A stretch of 64,000 nt of DNA, taken from positions 2,531,001 to 2,595,000 of the forward strand of contig NZ_CP046242.1 in NCBI RefSeq assembly GCF_023205095.1, read 5' to 3'. The translations under genes and the position numbers were made by a program. The stretch comes from Bizionia sp. M204 (GTDB lineage: Bacteria; Bacteroidota; Bacteroidia; Flavobacteriales; Flavobacteriaceae). The stretch's first letter is position 1. The number at the start of each line of letters is the position of its first letter. Below the pieces are notes generated by a model, which was given only the letters and a program-made list of their open reading frames with translations, made no database searches and was not told the DNA's origin. Below are positions 53,227-62,877 of the stretch, one piece after another.

Positions 53227-54867
53227 CTATTTTTTCAGATAATACTTCAATATTTTGGCAGAGGAGGCATCATGATTGGCAAAAGTGTTATTTTTTATGT
53301 CCTGTAAAATATTTGTAGCTAATTGCTTGCCGAACTCCACGCCAAACTGATCATAACTATAAATATTCCAAACAATGCCTTGAACAAATATTTTATGTTC
53401 GTAAAGACCAATAAGCTTCCCTAAACTCTCTGGTGTCAGCTTTTTTATGAAGATGGTATTCGTAGGATTATTCCCTTTAAATACTTTAAATGGAACCAAA
53501 GATTGTATATTTCCTAAAGATTTGCCTTGCTTTTCATATTCCGCAAGAACATCTGCTGCCGTTTTCCCTTTCATTAATGCTTCTGTTTGAGCTATGAAAT
53601 TGGAAATCAATTTATCCTGATGATCTTTATTCTCATGAAGGGATTCCGCAAAGCCAATAAAATCGGCTGGAATTAGTTTGGTGCCTTGATGAATTAATTG
53701 AAAAAAGGCGTGTTGCGAGTTCGTTCCTGGTTCTCCCCAGATTATCGTTCCTGTCTGGTAATTTAAAGGCTGTCCATTTCTATCAACAGATTTCCCATTA
53801 CTTTCCATAACAGCTTGCTGCAAATAGGTAGCAAACTGATTTAGATATTGTGTATAGGGAATAACAGCCTCACTTTCGGCATTAAAAAAATTGTTGTACC
53901 ATATACTTATTAATGCTAAAACAATTGGAATATTTTCCTTAAAAGGTGCGGTTTTAAAATGATCATCCATTTTATGTGCGCCTTGTAATAGCTTATCAAA
54001 ATTATCAAAACCTACTGATAAACTTATTGATAATCCCACGGCGCTCCACAACGAAAACCGGCCACCAACCCAATCCCACATCGGAAAAATATTATCAGGG
54101 CGAATGCCAAACTCTTGAACACCTTTACCATTTGCAGAAACAGCAACAAAGTGTTTTGCTATGGAATGTTCTGGAGCGTACTTTAAAAACCATTCCCGAA
54201 TAGTGTTAGCATTAGAAAGCGTTTCTTGTGTTGTAAAGCTTTTAGAAACAATAACGAAAAGCGTGGTTTCTGGGTTCAGCTTTTGAATCATTTCATTAAC
54301 ATGATCGCCATCTACATTACTAACAAAATGCGTCGTTAATTGGTTTTTGTAGAACTGTAAAGCTTCAACAACCATAGCAGGCCCCAAATCTGAACCGCCA
54401 ATACCAATGTTTACCACATCCGTAAAGGGCCTACCCGTAAACCCCGTAACTTCACCATTTATTACTTGATTAGTAAACGATTGTATTTGCTTCTTAGCTT
54501 GATATATTTGAGGAATAATATTAACACCATTTACTAAAACGGTTGCATTTTCTGGCGCTCTTAAAGCAGTGTGCAAAACAGCACGATCTTCCGTTTCATT
54601 AATGCTTTTACCGGAAAACTGACTTTCAATAGCGTCTTGTAAATGCGTTTCTTTGGCTAGTTTTAGAAGTAAATCTAACGTTTCTTCAGTGATTCTATTT
54701 TTTGAAAAATCAACCAAAAAATCATCCCATTCAATTGAAAACGTATCCGCCCGACTATCATCATTAGCAAATAAATCTGTCATTTTCAGGTTTTTCGTTT
54801 CTGAAAAATGCTCACGAAGATTTTGCCAAGCCTTGGTAGTTGTTGGATTCGTTTTCGATAATGCCAT
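53227..54867 (-). CDS. pgi: Glucose-6-phosphate isomerase
   Basis: A 546-residue PGI that interconverts glucose-6-phosphate and fructose-6-phosphate. Family signatures are GIGGSDLGPAMV (phosphate binding), FVIVSKSFTTQETL and FSLWSAVGL, and catalytic residues lie in ESNGKSVDRNG, QHAFFQLIHQG and the C-terminal SYDQFGVEFGKQLA. Normal length. It is the last gene of the run DUF3108-kynA-M23-pgi, 4 bases after the M23 gene, so it is probably co-transcribed. No clear hairpin follows within 60 bases. Confidence 0.97.
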   Translation of the reverse strand: MALSKTNPTTTKAWQNLREHFSETKNLKMTDLFANDDSRADTFSIEWDDFLVDFSKNRITEETLDLLLKLAKETHLQDAIESQFSGKSINETEDRAVLHTALRAPENATVLVNGVNIIPQIYQAKKQIQSFTNQVINGEVTGFTGRPFTDVVNIGIGGSDLGPAMVVEALQFYKNQLTTHFVSNVDGDHVNEMIQKLNPETTLFVIVSKSFTTQETLSNANTIREWFLKYAPEHSIAKHFVAVSANGKGVQEFGIRPDNIFPMWDWVGGRFSLWSAVGLSISLSVGFDNFDKLLQGAHKMDDHFKTAPFKENIPIVLALISIWYNNFFNAESEAVIPYTQYLNQFATYLQQAVMESNGKSVDRNGQPLNYQTGTIIWGEPGTNSQHAFFQLIHQGTKLIPADFIGFAESLHENKDHQDKLISNFIAQTEALMKGKTAADVLAEYEKQGKSLGNIQSLVPFKVFKGNNPTNTIFIKKLTPESLGKLIGLYEHKIFVQGIVWNIYSYDQFGVEFGKQLATNILQDIKNNTFANHDASSAKILKYYLKK

Positions 54868-54871
54868 AAGC

Positions 54872-56158
54872 TTAATCTAGTTGTGTAATTAAATCTTCTG
54901 GTGTAGATTCTAAACCATTAGAATTTTGAACATTTATAGCGTCCAACTGTAATTTTAAGGGTTTAATGAAATCTAAATACCTAGCTTTTAGGCTATCAGA
55001 AATTGGTTCTGCTTCTGGTAATTTTTGCTTGAAAGGATCTACTTGTTTTCCATTTTTCCAAAAACGATAACACACGTGAGGACCAGATGTATTTCCAGTC
55101 ATTCCCACCCAACCAATTATATCTCCTTGTTTTACGTATTGACCAACCTTTACATTTTGGCTTTTCATATGTAAATACTGCGTTTCGTATGCTGAATTAT
55201 GTCTTATTTTTACATAATTCCCATTCCCTCTTGTGTAAGCAGATTTGGTAACCGTTCCATTAGCCGTGGAACGAATAGGCGTTCCTATATTGGCAGCAAA
55301 ATCGGTTCCTTTATGAGGTCTGATTTTATTTCCATAGAGCGCAATACGTCTTTTTAAATTATATCGAGATGAAATACGTTTGTATTCCACCGGAGCTTTT
55401 AAAAAGGCTCGACGTAAATTTTTAGCTTCTTCATTAAAGTAATCGCGTAATCCTTTTACTGTATCTGTTTCAAATTCAAACGCATAAAATGGTTCACTTT
55501 TATGCTCAAAATATGCGGCTTTAATATGGTCAATTCCGGCATAAATAGTATCATCAATATACTTATCCGTATAAATAATCTTGAAGTGATCACCTTTTTG
55601 AAGTCTGGTAAAATCAATGGTCCAAGCGTAAATATCAGACATTTTATAGGCTAAAATTAGACTTTTACCACCATCGGAAAGTGTTTGCGACAAATCACTA
55701 TTAATAACACCAGCAAATTCCTTTTCAACATAGGTTATCGGCTTTCGACTTGTAAAAGCATGAATGGAATCTTTAAAATTTAGCACCACATACTCTTCAC
55801 GATTAGGCTGATAAATAAAGGAAAGAGCTTGTTGCAACGAGTCTTTAGAACATAAAACTGTGTATGGTTTTCCTAATTGCAATTTTCTAATATCGAAATC
55901 ATTTTTAGTCTGTTCTGCAATTTCAAAAATTTTAGGATAACCCACTTTGTAACGTTCCATAATAACACCAAAGCTATCTCCTTTGCGAATGGTATCGCGT
56001 TTAACAACGTAGTCGTTTAGGTTAAAGCCAAATTCCTTCAGTTCCTCTGGTGGAATAATAGCTGCAAATTCATCTTCATAAACAGGCTCTGGCTTGTTGT
56101 CCTTACAGCTAACTAATGTAAACAATAAGGCAAAAAGAATTATACATTCTCTCCCCAT
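54872..56158 (-). CDS. M23 family peptidoglycan endopeptidase, lipoprotein, with an H-x-C metal motif
   Basis: A 428-residue lipoprotein from ATG 56158 (MGRECIILFALLFTLVSC, lipobox LVSC). An N-terminal region of about 200 residues contains a LysM/OapA-like part (VKRDTIRKGDSFGVIMERY). The C-terminal M23 domain has the metal pair in RPHKGTDFAAN and HMKSQNVKVGQYVKQGD, but the usual HxH motif reads GPHVCYRFWKNG: the second histidine is cysteine. This variant is, as far as I recall, normal in a Bacteroidota subgroup, so the enzyme is probably active with Cys as zinc ligand. The frame is open upstream to 56236, but those residues overlap kynA and carry no signal peptide. With this start it overlaps kynA by 19 bases. 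Confidence 0.88.
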   Translation of the reverse strand: MGRECIILFALLFTLVSCKDNKPEPVYEDEFAAIIPPEELKEFGFNLNDYVVKRDTIRKGDSFGVIMERYKVGYPKIFEIAEQTKNDFDIRKLQLGKPYTVLCSKDSLQQALSFIYQPNREEYVVLNFKDSIHAFTSRKPITYVEKEFAGVINSDLSQTLSDGGKSLILAYKMSDIYAWTIDFTRLQKGDHFKIIYTDKYIDDTIYAGIDHIKAAYFEHKSEPFYAFEFETDTVKGLRDYFNEEAKNLRRAFLKAPVEYKRISSRYNLKRRIALYGNKIRPHKGTDFAANIGTPIRSTANGTVTKSAYTRGNGNYVKIRHNSAYETQYLHMKSQNVKVGQYVKQGDIIGWVGMTGNTSGPHVCYRFWKNGKQVDPFKQKLPEAEPISDSLKARYLDFIKPLKLQLDAINVQNSNGLESTPEDLITQLD

Positions 56159-57057
56159 TCTGCTAATTCTTTTTCGCTCCATAATTCTGGAAAAAATATT
56201 CGTCTTTGATATTTTGGATGCATATATTTTACCCATTCGCTTCCTCCTGTTGCTTCTGTAGTTTTACCACCAATGTTTAAATAATGATTGGCGGTATTGT
56301 AATGTGCCATAACCCATTTAATATTAACGGTATGGTCATAATGACGCATGGCATTTACTAAATCTTTATTTGTTCTAACAGCTTCCGGCAATTCTTTAAA
56401 CTTGGTCCAAAGATTACTAGTGTTGTAGAATTTCGCAAATCTAATAAATTCCTCTTTGTATCGTTCTTCAAAAACTGTTAATAAATAACTTTTTTTACCG
56501 GTTTTGTAGTCTTTTCCTGCAGCTTGCCAGTATAAATGCTCAAAAGCATGCTCAAAAGGTGTGTTTCTGTCTATAGTTTCACGAAAACGATTATCTATTA
56601 AATTGATTAATTCTGTAGATGAGATTTCAATTTTTCGGTATTGGGCACTTTGAAAACCACTTGCAGGCGTTAAGGTGGTTCTAAACTTATTGTACTGCTC
56701 TACGTCCATTCCTTCGCGCATAATTTCAAAGGAAGAGGTTAGCATATCAAAATACCGACTTACACGCATTAATTTTGTTGAAAAGAAATCGGCTGTCAGT
56801 TTTTCGGCAGTTGCAACCTGATCAATTTCCCAAAGAATCATTTTAAACAGTAATTCGTTTATTTGATGATACATGATAAATACCATTTCATCTGGTAAAA
56901 CGGTACGCTGCGTTTGTAAATCTAAAAGTGCATCTGTTTGAATGTAATCCCAATAATTTATAGGCTTACTATATAACAAGCCTTGTAAGTGTACATCTAA
57001 ATCTTGACCTATATTATCAAACTTTTCTTTTAGTTGGTTGGTTATGTCGGTATTCAT
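56140..57057 (-). CDS. kynA: Tryptophan 2,3-dioxygenase
   Basis: A 305-residue heme dioxygenase that opens the indole ring of tryptophan to N-formylkynurenine. Motifs are YHQINELLFKMILWEIDQV, SRYFDMLTSSFEIMREGM, FRTTLTPASGFQSAQYR and the heme-binding part VMAHYNTANHYL with the ATGGSEWVKYM loop. The axial histidine is likely that of ANHYL. It lies 4 bases after the DUF3108 gene and overlaps the M23 gene by 19 bases. No formamidase or kynureninase gene is in the window. The context with cell-wall and glycolysis genes gives no extra hint of function. Confidence 0.95.
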   Translation of the reverse strand: MNTDITNQLKEKFDNIGQDLDVHLQGLLYSKPINYWDYIQTDALLDLQTQRTVLPDEMVFIMYHQINELLFKMILWEIDQVATAEKLTADFFSTKLMRVSRYFDMLTSSFEIMREGMDVEQYNKFRTTLTPASGFQSAQYRKIEISSTELINLIDNRFRETIDRNTPFEHAFEHLYWQAAGKDYKTGKKSYLLTVFEERYKEEFIRFAKFYNTSNLWTKFKELPEAVRTNKDLVNAMRHYDHTVNIKWVMAHYNTANHYLNIGGKTTEATGGSEWVKYMHPKYQRRIFFPELWSEKELAEWGENV

Positions 57058-57061
57058 GCTA

Positions 57062-57844
57062 CTAATTTTTTACTATAATATTAAAAGGGTGTTTTAAGCC
57101 TTTAAAAGCATCCAAATCCGCTCTTAAAGAACCTACAGCCAAATCGGCTTTAATACGTAAAGGTATTCTATTTTTATCATTTGAAACCCATAATGTAAGG
57201 CTTTCTTCTTCTTTAAAAACACGACCTGCCATTACATACGGTCTAAATTTCAAGGTGTTTACTTTTCCAAAATTGGTATTAATTATTTCGGTTCCTAGAT
57301 AGCGCAATTTAAAACCATAATTTTCTTCATCAAAAAACATATTAACCTCCACTTCATCGTTTATTTTCAAGTTTTCAATATCCAGATTATTACGCAAATA
57401 ATAAAATGTAGATACCATATCTTGAATATTTGGTTTTGTATCAAAGGTCTTTTTTTTATTATGTTTTATGTTATTTACATGAGCCTTATGGTTGTTTTGG
57501 TCGAATTCTATTTCAATATTCTTGGTATGACCACCTTCATCAATATCTCTGATAAACTTATAAGGCACATTCAATTTTTTATCAAAATAACTCTCGTACC
57601 TATCCTTCACTGCAAAAAACCAACTAACGGCTCCAGTGGTCCAGCCCTTGCCTACTACATGGTAAACGGGTTTGTTTTTATACGTAGATTCGTTAACGGT
57701 AAGGGTGGCTTCTCCGGCTTTCATCCATCCGCTATAACTCATTTCAAATCGAAACCATTCACCTGTATCAAAGGCACTTTCTATTTGGGAAAATGCGGTG
57801 TTTAAGGAAACAATGGCGATTATAGTTAAAAGTATTTTTTTCAT
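57062..57844 (-). CDS. DUF3108 family periplasmic protein
   Basis: A 260-residue secreted protein (signal MKKILLTIIAIVSLNTAFSQ). The mature part, with EWFRFEMSYSGWMKAGEATL, VYHVVGKGWTTGAVSWFFAV, YFDKKLNVPYKFIRDIDEGG and LTLWVSNDKNRIPLRIKADL, matches the DUF3108 family, an all-beta fold related to lipoprotein carrier folds (LolA/VioE-like). No binding residue is known. It is the first gene of the DUF3108-kynA-M23-pgi run, 4 bases before kynA. No -7 match was found directly upstream. Confidence 0.85.
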   Translation of the reverse strand: MKKILLTIIAIVSLNTAFSQIESAFDTGEWFRFEMSYSGWMKAGEATLTVNESTYKNKPVYHVVGKGWTTGAVSWFFAVKDRYESYFDKKLNVPYKFIRDIDEGGHTKNIEIEFDQNNHKAHVNNIKHNKKKTFDTKPNIQDMVSTFYYLRNNLDIENLKINDEVEVNMFFDEENYGFKLRYLGTEIINTNFGKVNTLKFRPYVMAGRVFKEEESLTLWVSNDKNRIPLRIKADLAVGSLRADLDAFKGLKHPFNIIVKN

Positions 57845-57924
57845 AAGCTTAATTCTAATTGTAAATACAACAATAACGTTGTTTTTCCTTATAGATTACA
57901 AATAGTATTCCAAAAATATAATAC

Positions 57925-57960
57925 AAAAAAACTCCATCGATAATTGTGATAGAGTTTTTA
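57925..57960 (-). terminator. Terminator of the hmgA-hppD operon
   Basis: AAAAACTC (57927-57934) pairs with GAGTTTTT (57952-57959), extended by partial ATC/GAT pairing, with a run of T on the minus-strand side. It lies 24 bases after the hppD stop codon. Confidence 0.7.
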
Positions 57961-57984
57961 TAATGTTCATATACGTATTAGGTA

Positions 57985-59148
57985 TTAAAGCGTTCCTCTT
58001 AAAGCCTGCTCACGCTCTATAGACTCAAAAAGTGCTTTAAAGTTTCCAGCTCCAAAACCTTTGGCTCCCATACGTTGAATAATTTCAAAGAATAAAGTTG
58101 GTCTATCTTCAACTGGTTTGGTGAAAATTTGTAATAAGTAACCTTCTTCATCTGCATCAATCATAATGCCTAATGATTTTAGCTTTTCAATGTCTTCACG
58201 TAATTCGTGGCTAAATTCTTCTAAACGTCCAGGTACAGATTTATAATAGGATTCTGGAGGTGTGGATAAAAACTCAACACCGCGAGAACGCAAATCAGAA
58301 ACCGTTGAAATAATATCATCCGTTGCTACGGCTATGTGCTGAACACCTGGTCCTTCATAAAAATCTAAATACTCTTCAATTTGTGATTTCTTTTTACCTT
58401 TTGCAGGTTCATTAATTGGGAATTTTATACGACCATTTCCATTACTCATAACCTTACTCATTAAAGCCGAATACTCCGTGTGGATTTGCTTATCATCAAA
58501 GGACAAGAAATTAACAAATCCCATAACGTCTTCATACCATTTTACCCAAGTATTCATTTCACCCCAACCTACGTTGCCAACCATGTGGTCTATAAATTTT
58601 AAACCGGTTGCTTTTGGGTTATAGTCGGATTTCCATTCTACATAACCTGGCAGAAACTTCCCGTTGTAATTTTTACGTTCCACAAACATATGTACGGTTT
58701 CTCCGTAGGTATAAATTCCAGCACGAACTACTTCACCATGTTCGTCTTTTTCAACGGTTGGTTCCAGATAAGATTTAGCACCACGTTTGGTCGTTTCTTC
58801 ATAAGCACTTCTGGCATCATCTACCCATAAAGCAACAACTTTTACACCATCACCATGTTTTACAATATGATCGTTAATGGGTGATGAACTTGTTAAAGGC
58901 GTGGTTAAAACTAAACGGATTTTATCTTGCTTTAATACGTAACTAACCTTATCTCTAGATCCTGTTTCCAATCCACGATATGCATATGATTGAAAACCGA
59001 AGGCTGTTTTATAAAAATGAGCTGCTTGCTTGGCGTTACCAACGTAAAACTCCACATAATCGGTCCCTAATAATGGCAGAAAGTCTTGCGCGTCATCAAA
59101 TATTTTTTCCAATCCGTATTCTACTGATTTTATCTCTTTTTTACTCAT
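57985..59148 (-). CDS. hppD: 4-hydroxyphenylpyruvate dioxygenase
   Basis: A 387-residue Fe(II) enzyme that converts 4-hydroxyphenylpyruvate to homogentisate. It has two vicinal-oxygen-chelate domains; the iron ligands are in the C-terminal one: histidine in FIDHMVGNV (near 190), histidine in GVQHIAVATDDI (near 270) and glutamate in LFFEIIQRMG (near 350). The C-terminal GFGAGNFKALFESIE is the usual gate helix. The gene follows hmgA after 86 bases on the same strand, so the two act in sequence in tyrosine breakdown. Confidence 0.97.
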   Translation of the reverse strand: MSKKEIKSVEYGLEKIFDDAQDFLPLLGTDYVEFYVGNAKQAAHFYKTAFGFQSYAYRGLETGSRDKVSYVLKQDKIRLVLTTPLTSSSPINDHIVKHGDGVKVVALWVDDARSAYEETTKRGAKSYLEPTVEKDEHGEVVRAGIYTYGETVHMFVERKNYNGKFLPGYVEWKSDYNPKATGLKFIDHMVGNVGWGEMNTWVKWYEDVMGFVNFLSFDDKQIHTEYSALMSKVMSNGNGRIKFPINEPAKGKKKSQIEEYLDFYEGPGVQHIAVATDDIISTVSDLRSRGVEFLSTPPESYYKSVPGRLEEFSHELREDIEKLKSLGIMIDADEEGYLLQIFTKPVEDRPTLFFEIIQRMGAKGFGAGNFKALFESIEREQALRGTL

Positions 59149-59234
59149 AATTCGGTATTTTTTACTGCGTTAAGCCAGTTAATTGGTAACGCTTGTATTT
59201 TATGTTGTTATAACTTTGTTTTACTTCTAATTTA

Positions 59235-60395
59235 TTAATGTTCCAACCATGACTTATAATAATCTTCATCAGCAATTTTCATAGCTTCTTCAGTGACTTG
59301 CAATGGCTTGAAGGTATCTACCATAACGGCTAATTCTTCGGTTTCAGTTTTTCCTATACTACGCTCTGCTGCTCCTGGGTGAGGACCATGTGGAATTCCT
59401 GCTGGATGCAAGGAAATATGACCTGTATCAATATCATTTCGACTCATAAAATCGCCATCCACATAATACAACACCTCATCACTATCTATATTGCTATGAT
59501 TGTATGGCGCAGGTACGGCATCTGGATGATAATCATACAGGCGTGGCACAAAACTACATACTACAAAAGCCGCTGTTTCAAATGTTTGATGCACCGGAGG
59601 CGGCTGATGAATACGACCTGTTATCGGTTCGAAATCGTGAATTGAAAATGCATATGGATAATTGAAACCATCATAACCTACAACATCAAAAGGGTGTGAG
59701 GCATAAACCATTTCAAAAATATCGTCTTGTTTTTTAACTTTTATTAAAAAATCACCTGATTCATTATAAGTTTCAAGCTCTTGAGGCTGTCTTAAATCCC
59801 GTTCGCAAAATGGCGAATGCTCTAATAATTGACCAAACCAATTTCTGTAGCGTTTTGGTGTATAGATGGGATGTTTGGACTCCACAATAAAGAGACGATT
59901 GTCTTCCGTATCAAAATCTATTTTGTAAATAATACCACGCGGAATGACGAGATAATCTCCGTATTTAAAATCTAGATTACCAAGCATCGTACGCAGTTTT
60001 CCTGTCCCTTTGTGAACAAAAATAAGCTCATCCGAATCTGAATTTTTATAAAAATAATCCTTCGTAGATTGTTTTGGTGCTGCTAAAATTATACGACAAT
60101 CGCTATTGATTAAAACTGTTTTTCTACTGTCCAAAAAATCATTTTCCGGTTTTACTTGAAAACCTCTAAAACGATAAGACTGAATGCTATTTTTTTTGGC
60201 TATTTTTGGCGCAACACTATATTGCTTTTTTATTTCTTTTACTTGTGTTGGGCGCTGTTCATGGTAAGAATTTGTGGACATTCCATCAAAACCAACAGTA
60301 CCAAAAAGTTGTTCGTAATACAGGCTACCATCCGACTTCCTAAATTGGGTATGGCGTTTGGGCGGAATTTTCCCTAATTTATGATAAAAAGGCAT
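59235..60395 (-). CDS. hmgA: Homogentisate 1,2-dioxygenase
   Basis: A 386-residue cupin-type ring-cleavage dioxygenase producing maleylacetoacetate. The metal and substrate region is visible in IHQPPPVHQTFETAAFVVC and LHPAGIPHGPHPGAAER. The N-terminus MPFYHKLGKIPPKRHTQFR is that of the short, bacterial form of the enzyme. It comes before hppD in the transcript. Isomerase and fumarylacetoacetase genes are not in the window. A TATCTTTA about 63 bases upstream is one base off the -7 consensus and could be its promoter. Confidence 0.95.
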   Translation of the reverse strand: MPFYHKLGKIPPKRHTQFRKSDGSLYYEQLFGTVGFDGMSTNSYHEQRPTQVKEIKKQYSVAPKIAKKNSIQSYRFRGFQVKPENDFLDSRKTVLINSDCRIILAAPKQSTKDYFYKNSDSDELIFVHKGTGKLRTMLGNLDFKYGDYLVIPRGIIYKIDFDTEDNRLFIVESKHPIYTPKRYRNWFGQLLEHSPFCERDLRQPQELETYNESGDFLIKVKKQDDIFEMVYASHPFDVVGYDGFNYPYAFSIHDFEPITGRIHQPPPVHQTFETAAFVVCSFVPRLYDYHPDAVPAPYNHSNIDSDEVLYYVDGDFMSRNDIDTGHISLHPAGIPHGPHPGAAERSIGKTETEELAVMVDTFKPLQVTEEAMKIADEDYYKSWLEH

Positions 60396-60645
60396 GTTTT
60401 AATTATTTTTAAATTGGGCGTTAGTTCTTTTGAAATAACACCACATTATAAACTACATAAAGATACTAAAATAAATGTGATTATACCGATAAAGCTCGGA
60501 TTTGAAAACTTTGCAAACGTGCAGATTATTCTGGATTTCTTTTAATAAGAAACTGAAGATGGGCTAATAAGTCAATCCAAAAATGTGTCATTGTTTTACA
60601 AATATCGAAAAAAAATATGACATAATATTAAAATCCAAAAGGTCT

Positions 60646-62877
60646 TTAAAACCAGAAACCTAAATTAAAAAACCAGATACTTTTTTTCACCTCTGGGGAC
60701 CATGTGTATTTAGCTTCTATAGGTCCAATAAATGTTTGCATAGAATAACCAATGGCATAACCCGTATAGTTTGGCGTTGTAAACCATTCACCTGAATCGA
60801 AAATATTATCAGCAACATTTGCAAAATTTGCTGCTCCAATAATATGATGGTTTTTAAACAACTCATAGTCTATAGTGAGCGCTGCTTTTACAAAGCTATT
60901 TCCGGGGATAGACAAATAATCATACCCATAAAACGAGGTGAAATTATTTATGAAATTATTCCCATAACCTCCAAGAACAAAATCTAAATATGGCGAGGTA
61001 TCCTCTCCTATTTTAAAGCCACCTTGTGTGGTTATGTTTCCGGAAAATTTACCGAAACTTTTAGCATACCCCATAGTAGCCTTACCTATAGAAAATTCTG
61101 AAAAGCTATTGTTGAAATCTGACGAGTATAAATACAAATGAAAGTCTCCATCAAAGAGAAAGCCTTCATTTGGAAAGTATTTATTGTCATAAGTATCTAG
61201 CTTCAATTTCCCGTAAACACTTAAATAATCACTATTATCAAACGTTGTTTCCTCTTTGTTACTTAAGGTTAAAATAGTTTCTGTAGTAAGTTTAAACCGT
61301 TTGTGTTCTGCTCCTAAAGTTAGTGCAAAATCATTACCCAATAAAGTCTGCGCATAAAACTGATTGGTAAAGTCATCTATTTCAACATCTAATTTATTAA
61401 CATTTATACCCATCAAATCTTCATCGGACAGTAAGGATGTAGCTGGAACATTCTTTTTAAATTGGTTGTAGCGTGATGTAATTCCAATACTCCAATAAAA
61501 ACCTTTGTCTATATAATATTCAAAATTATACCGAATATTATCGCCCAATACAAAGTCTAAAGAAGCAACATCATCATTAAGTAATAAGCGTTTTCTGGTT
61601 AAATTTAGTAAGACACCTGTTTTATAAAGATCGTCATAATGCAAGCCTACCTTGAAAAATGTTCGTGTTTGGGTTTCTAATACGGATACATCTAAATCAT
61701 ATTCTTGCTCGTTTTCCGTAGGATGCAATTGGTAAACAACAGAAGCAAAATTATTGGTTGCTGCCAAATTATTAACACCCTCTACAAAAGTGGTATACTC
61801 AATTTTCTTTTCTGGTTTAATTTTCAATTTACCAATAACGTAGGCGCGCGAGTATTTTTCATTCCCAGAAATATTAATGGTATTCACCCGAATACTATCA
61901 ATAACCTTAATAACAGTAGCTTTCTTGGGTTTGACTACCTGCTGATTAACTATTTTATTTAGATCGGCAATTTTCTTTTTTGTGGCTAGCTCACCATTTT
62001 CAATAATTTTACTGCCATCACTAAATGATATAACGGTATAGTCCGTAATATCCGGTTTAATATAAATATCCGTTTTTTTAGATTTCAACTTCATATCGTT
62101 AATGGTCCGATAATTATTAATTTGAAGTATAATATCTGGAGCAGAGCGCAATTCTTCGCGCGTTGCTAAATCATCCTGAACATCCACACCAATAATAATA
62201 TCCATGCCTTTAGCTTTTAACTCATCAATGGGATAATTATTTACCACACCACCATCTATTAATATTTGGTCGTCTATAATTACCGGTTGAAATAAAGATG
62301 GAAAAGCTCCACTGGCCACAATGGATTGCGCTAAACTTCCTTTATCTAAAACTACGGCTTGTCCTGTTTCTACATTGGTTGCAATACAGAAAAATGGTAT
62401 TGGCAATTTACTGAAGTCTTCTACATCACTTACATGCAAGGTTAGTTTTGATAGTAAACTTAATGTATTTTGACCTCTAGATAAGGCAGATGGTAATTTT
62501 AATTTAAATTTATCAAAAGGTAAAGTAAGGGCGTATTTTTCAGAATTATCACGCTCATAAAATGTTTTAGCGGCTCGCGGCAAATTATCATTAATAATCT
62601 TATCAAAATCCACATCCCGGAAAATTGTATCTATTTGCTTTCCTGAATACCCAGCGGCATATAAGGATCCAATAATAGCTCCCATACTAGTTCCTGCCAC
62701 ATAATCTATACGAATCCCTAAACTATCTATCACTTTTAAAACACCAATATGTGCCAAGCCTTTGGCTCCACCACCACTTAAAACCAAACCGACTTTAGGG
62801 TCTACCGTGGAATCCTGATTTTGTGAAAAACCGGTTATGAAGATGAAAAAACAAAAGACTATTAATGTATACTTCAT
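60646..62877 (-). CDS. Patatin-like phospholipase fused to an outer-membrane barrel
   Basis: A 743-residue protein with a signal peptide (cleavage after GFSQ, residue about 19). The patatin domain (about 25-290) has the oxyanion loop SGGGAKG (34-40), the nucleophile S64 in GTSMG and the dyad aspartate D208 in LIDGGVVNNYP. A POTRA-like region (about 325-400, with INISGNEKYSRAYVIGKLKI) and a 16-strand-type barrel follow, ending in FFNLGFWF. The design matches type Vd/PlpD-like autotransported lipases. All catalytic residues are present. Whether the lipase domain is released or stays periplasmic cannot be told. Its start overlaps the uvrC stop by four bases (ATGA). Confidence 0.92.
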   Translation of the reverse strand: MKYTLIVFCFFIFITGFSQNQDSTVDPKVGLVLSGGGAKGLAHIGVLKVIDSLGIRIDYVAGTSMGAIIGSLYAAGYSGKQIDTIFRDVDFDKIINDNLPRAAKTFYERDNSEKYALTLPFDKFKLKLPSALSRGQNTLSLLSKLTLHVSDVEDFSKLPIPFFCIATNVETGQAVVLDKGSLAQSIVASGAFPSLFQPVIIDDQILIDGGVVNNYPIDELKAKGMDIIIGVDVQDDLATREELRSAPDIILQINNYRTINDMKLKSKKTDIYIKPDITDYTVISFSDGSKIIENGELATKKKIADLNKIVNQQVVKPKKATVIKVIDSIRVNTINISGNEKYSRAYVIGKLKIKPEKKIEYTTFVEGVNNLAATNNFASVVYQLHPTENEQEYDLDVSVLETQTRTFFKVGLHYDDLYKTGVLLNLTRKRLLLNDDVASLDFVLGDNIRYNFEYYIDKGFYWSIGITSRYNQFKKNVPATSLLSDEDLMGINVNKLDVEIDDFTNQFYAQTLLGNDFALTLGAEHKRFKLTTETILTLSNKEETTFDNSDYLSVYGKLKLDTYDNKYFPNEGFLFDGDFHLYLYSSDFNNSFSEFSIGKATMGYAKSFGKFSGNITTQGGFKIGEDTSPYLDFVLGGYGNNFINNFTSFYGYDYLSIPGNSFVKAALTIDYELFKNHHIIGAANFANVADNIFDSGEWFTTPNYTGYAIGYSMQTFIGPIEAKYTWSPEVKKSIWFFNLGFWF

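Noticed and set aside
25761-57057. Functional link of kynA to the kynurenine of MbnP
   Set aside because: KynA acts on free tryptophan; MbnP kynurenine is made in the protein by the heme partner. The shared product is a coincidence.
59212-59219. TAACTTTG on the plus strand between hmgA and hppD
   Set aside because: No plus-strand gene lies downstream; treated as a chance match.
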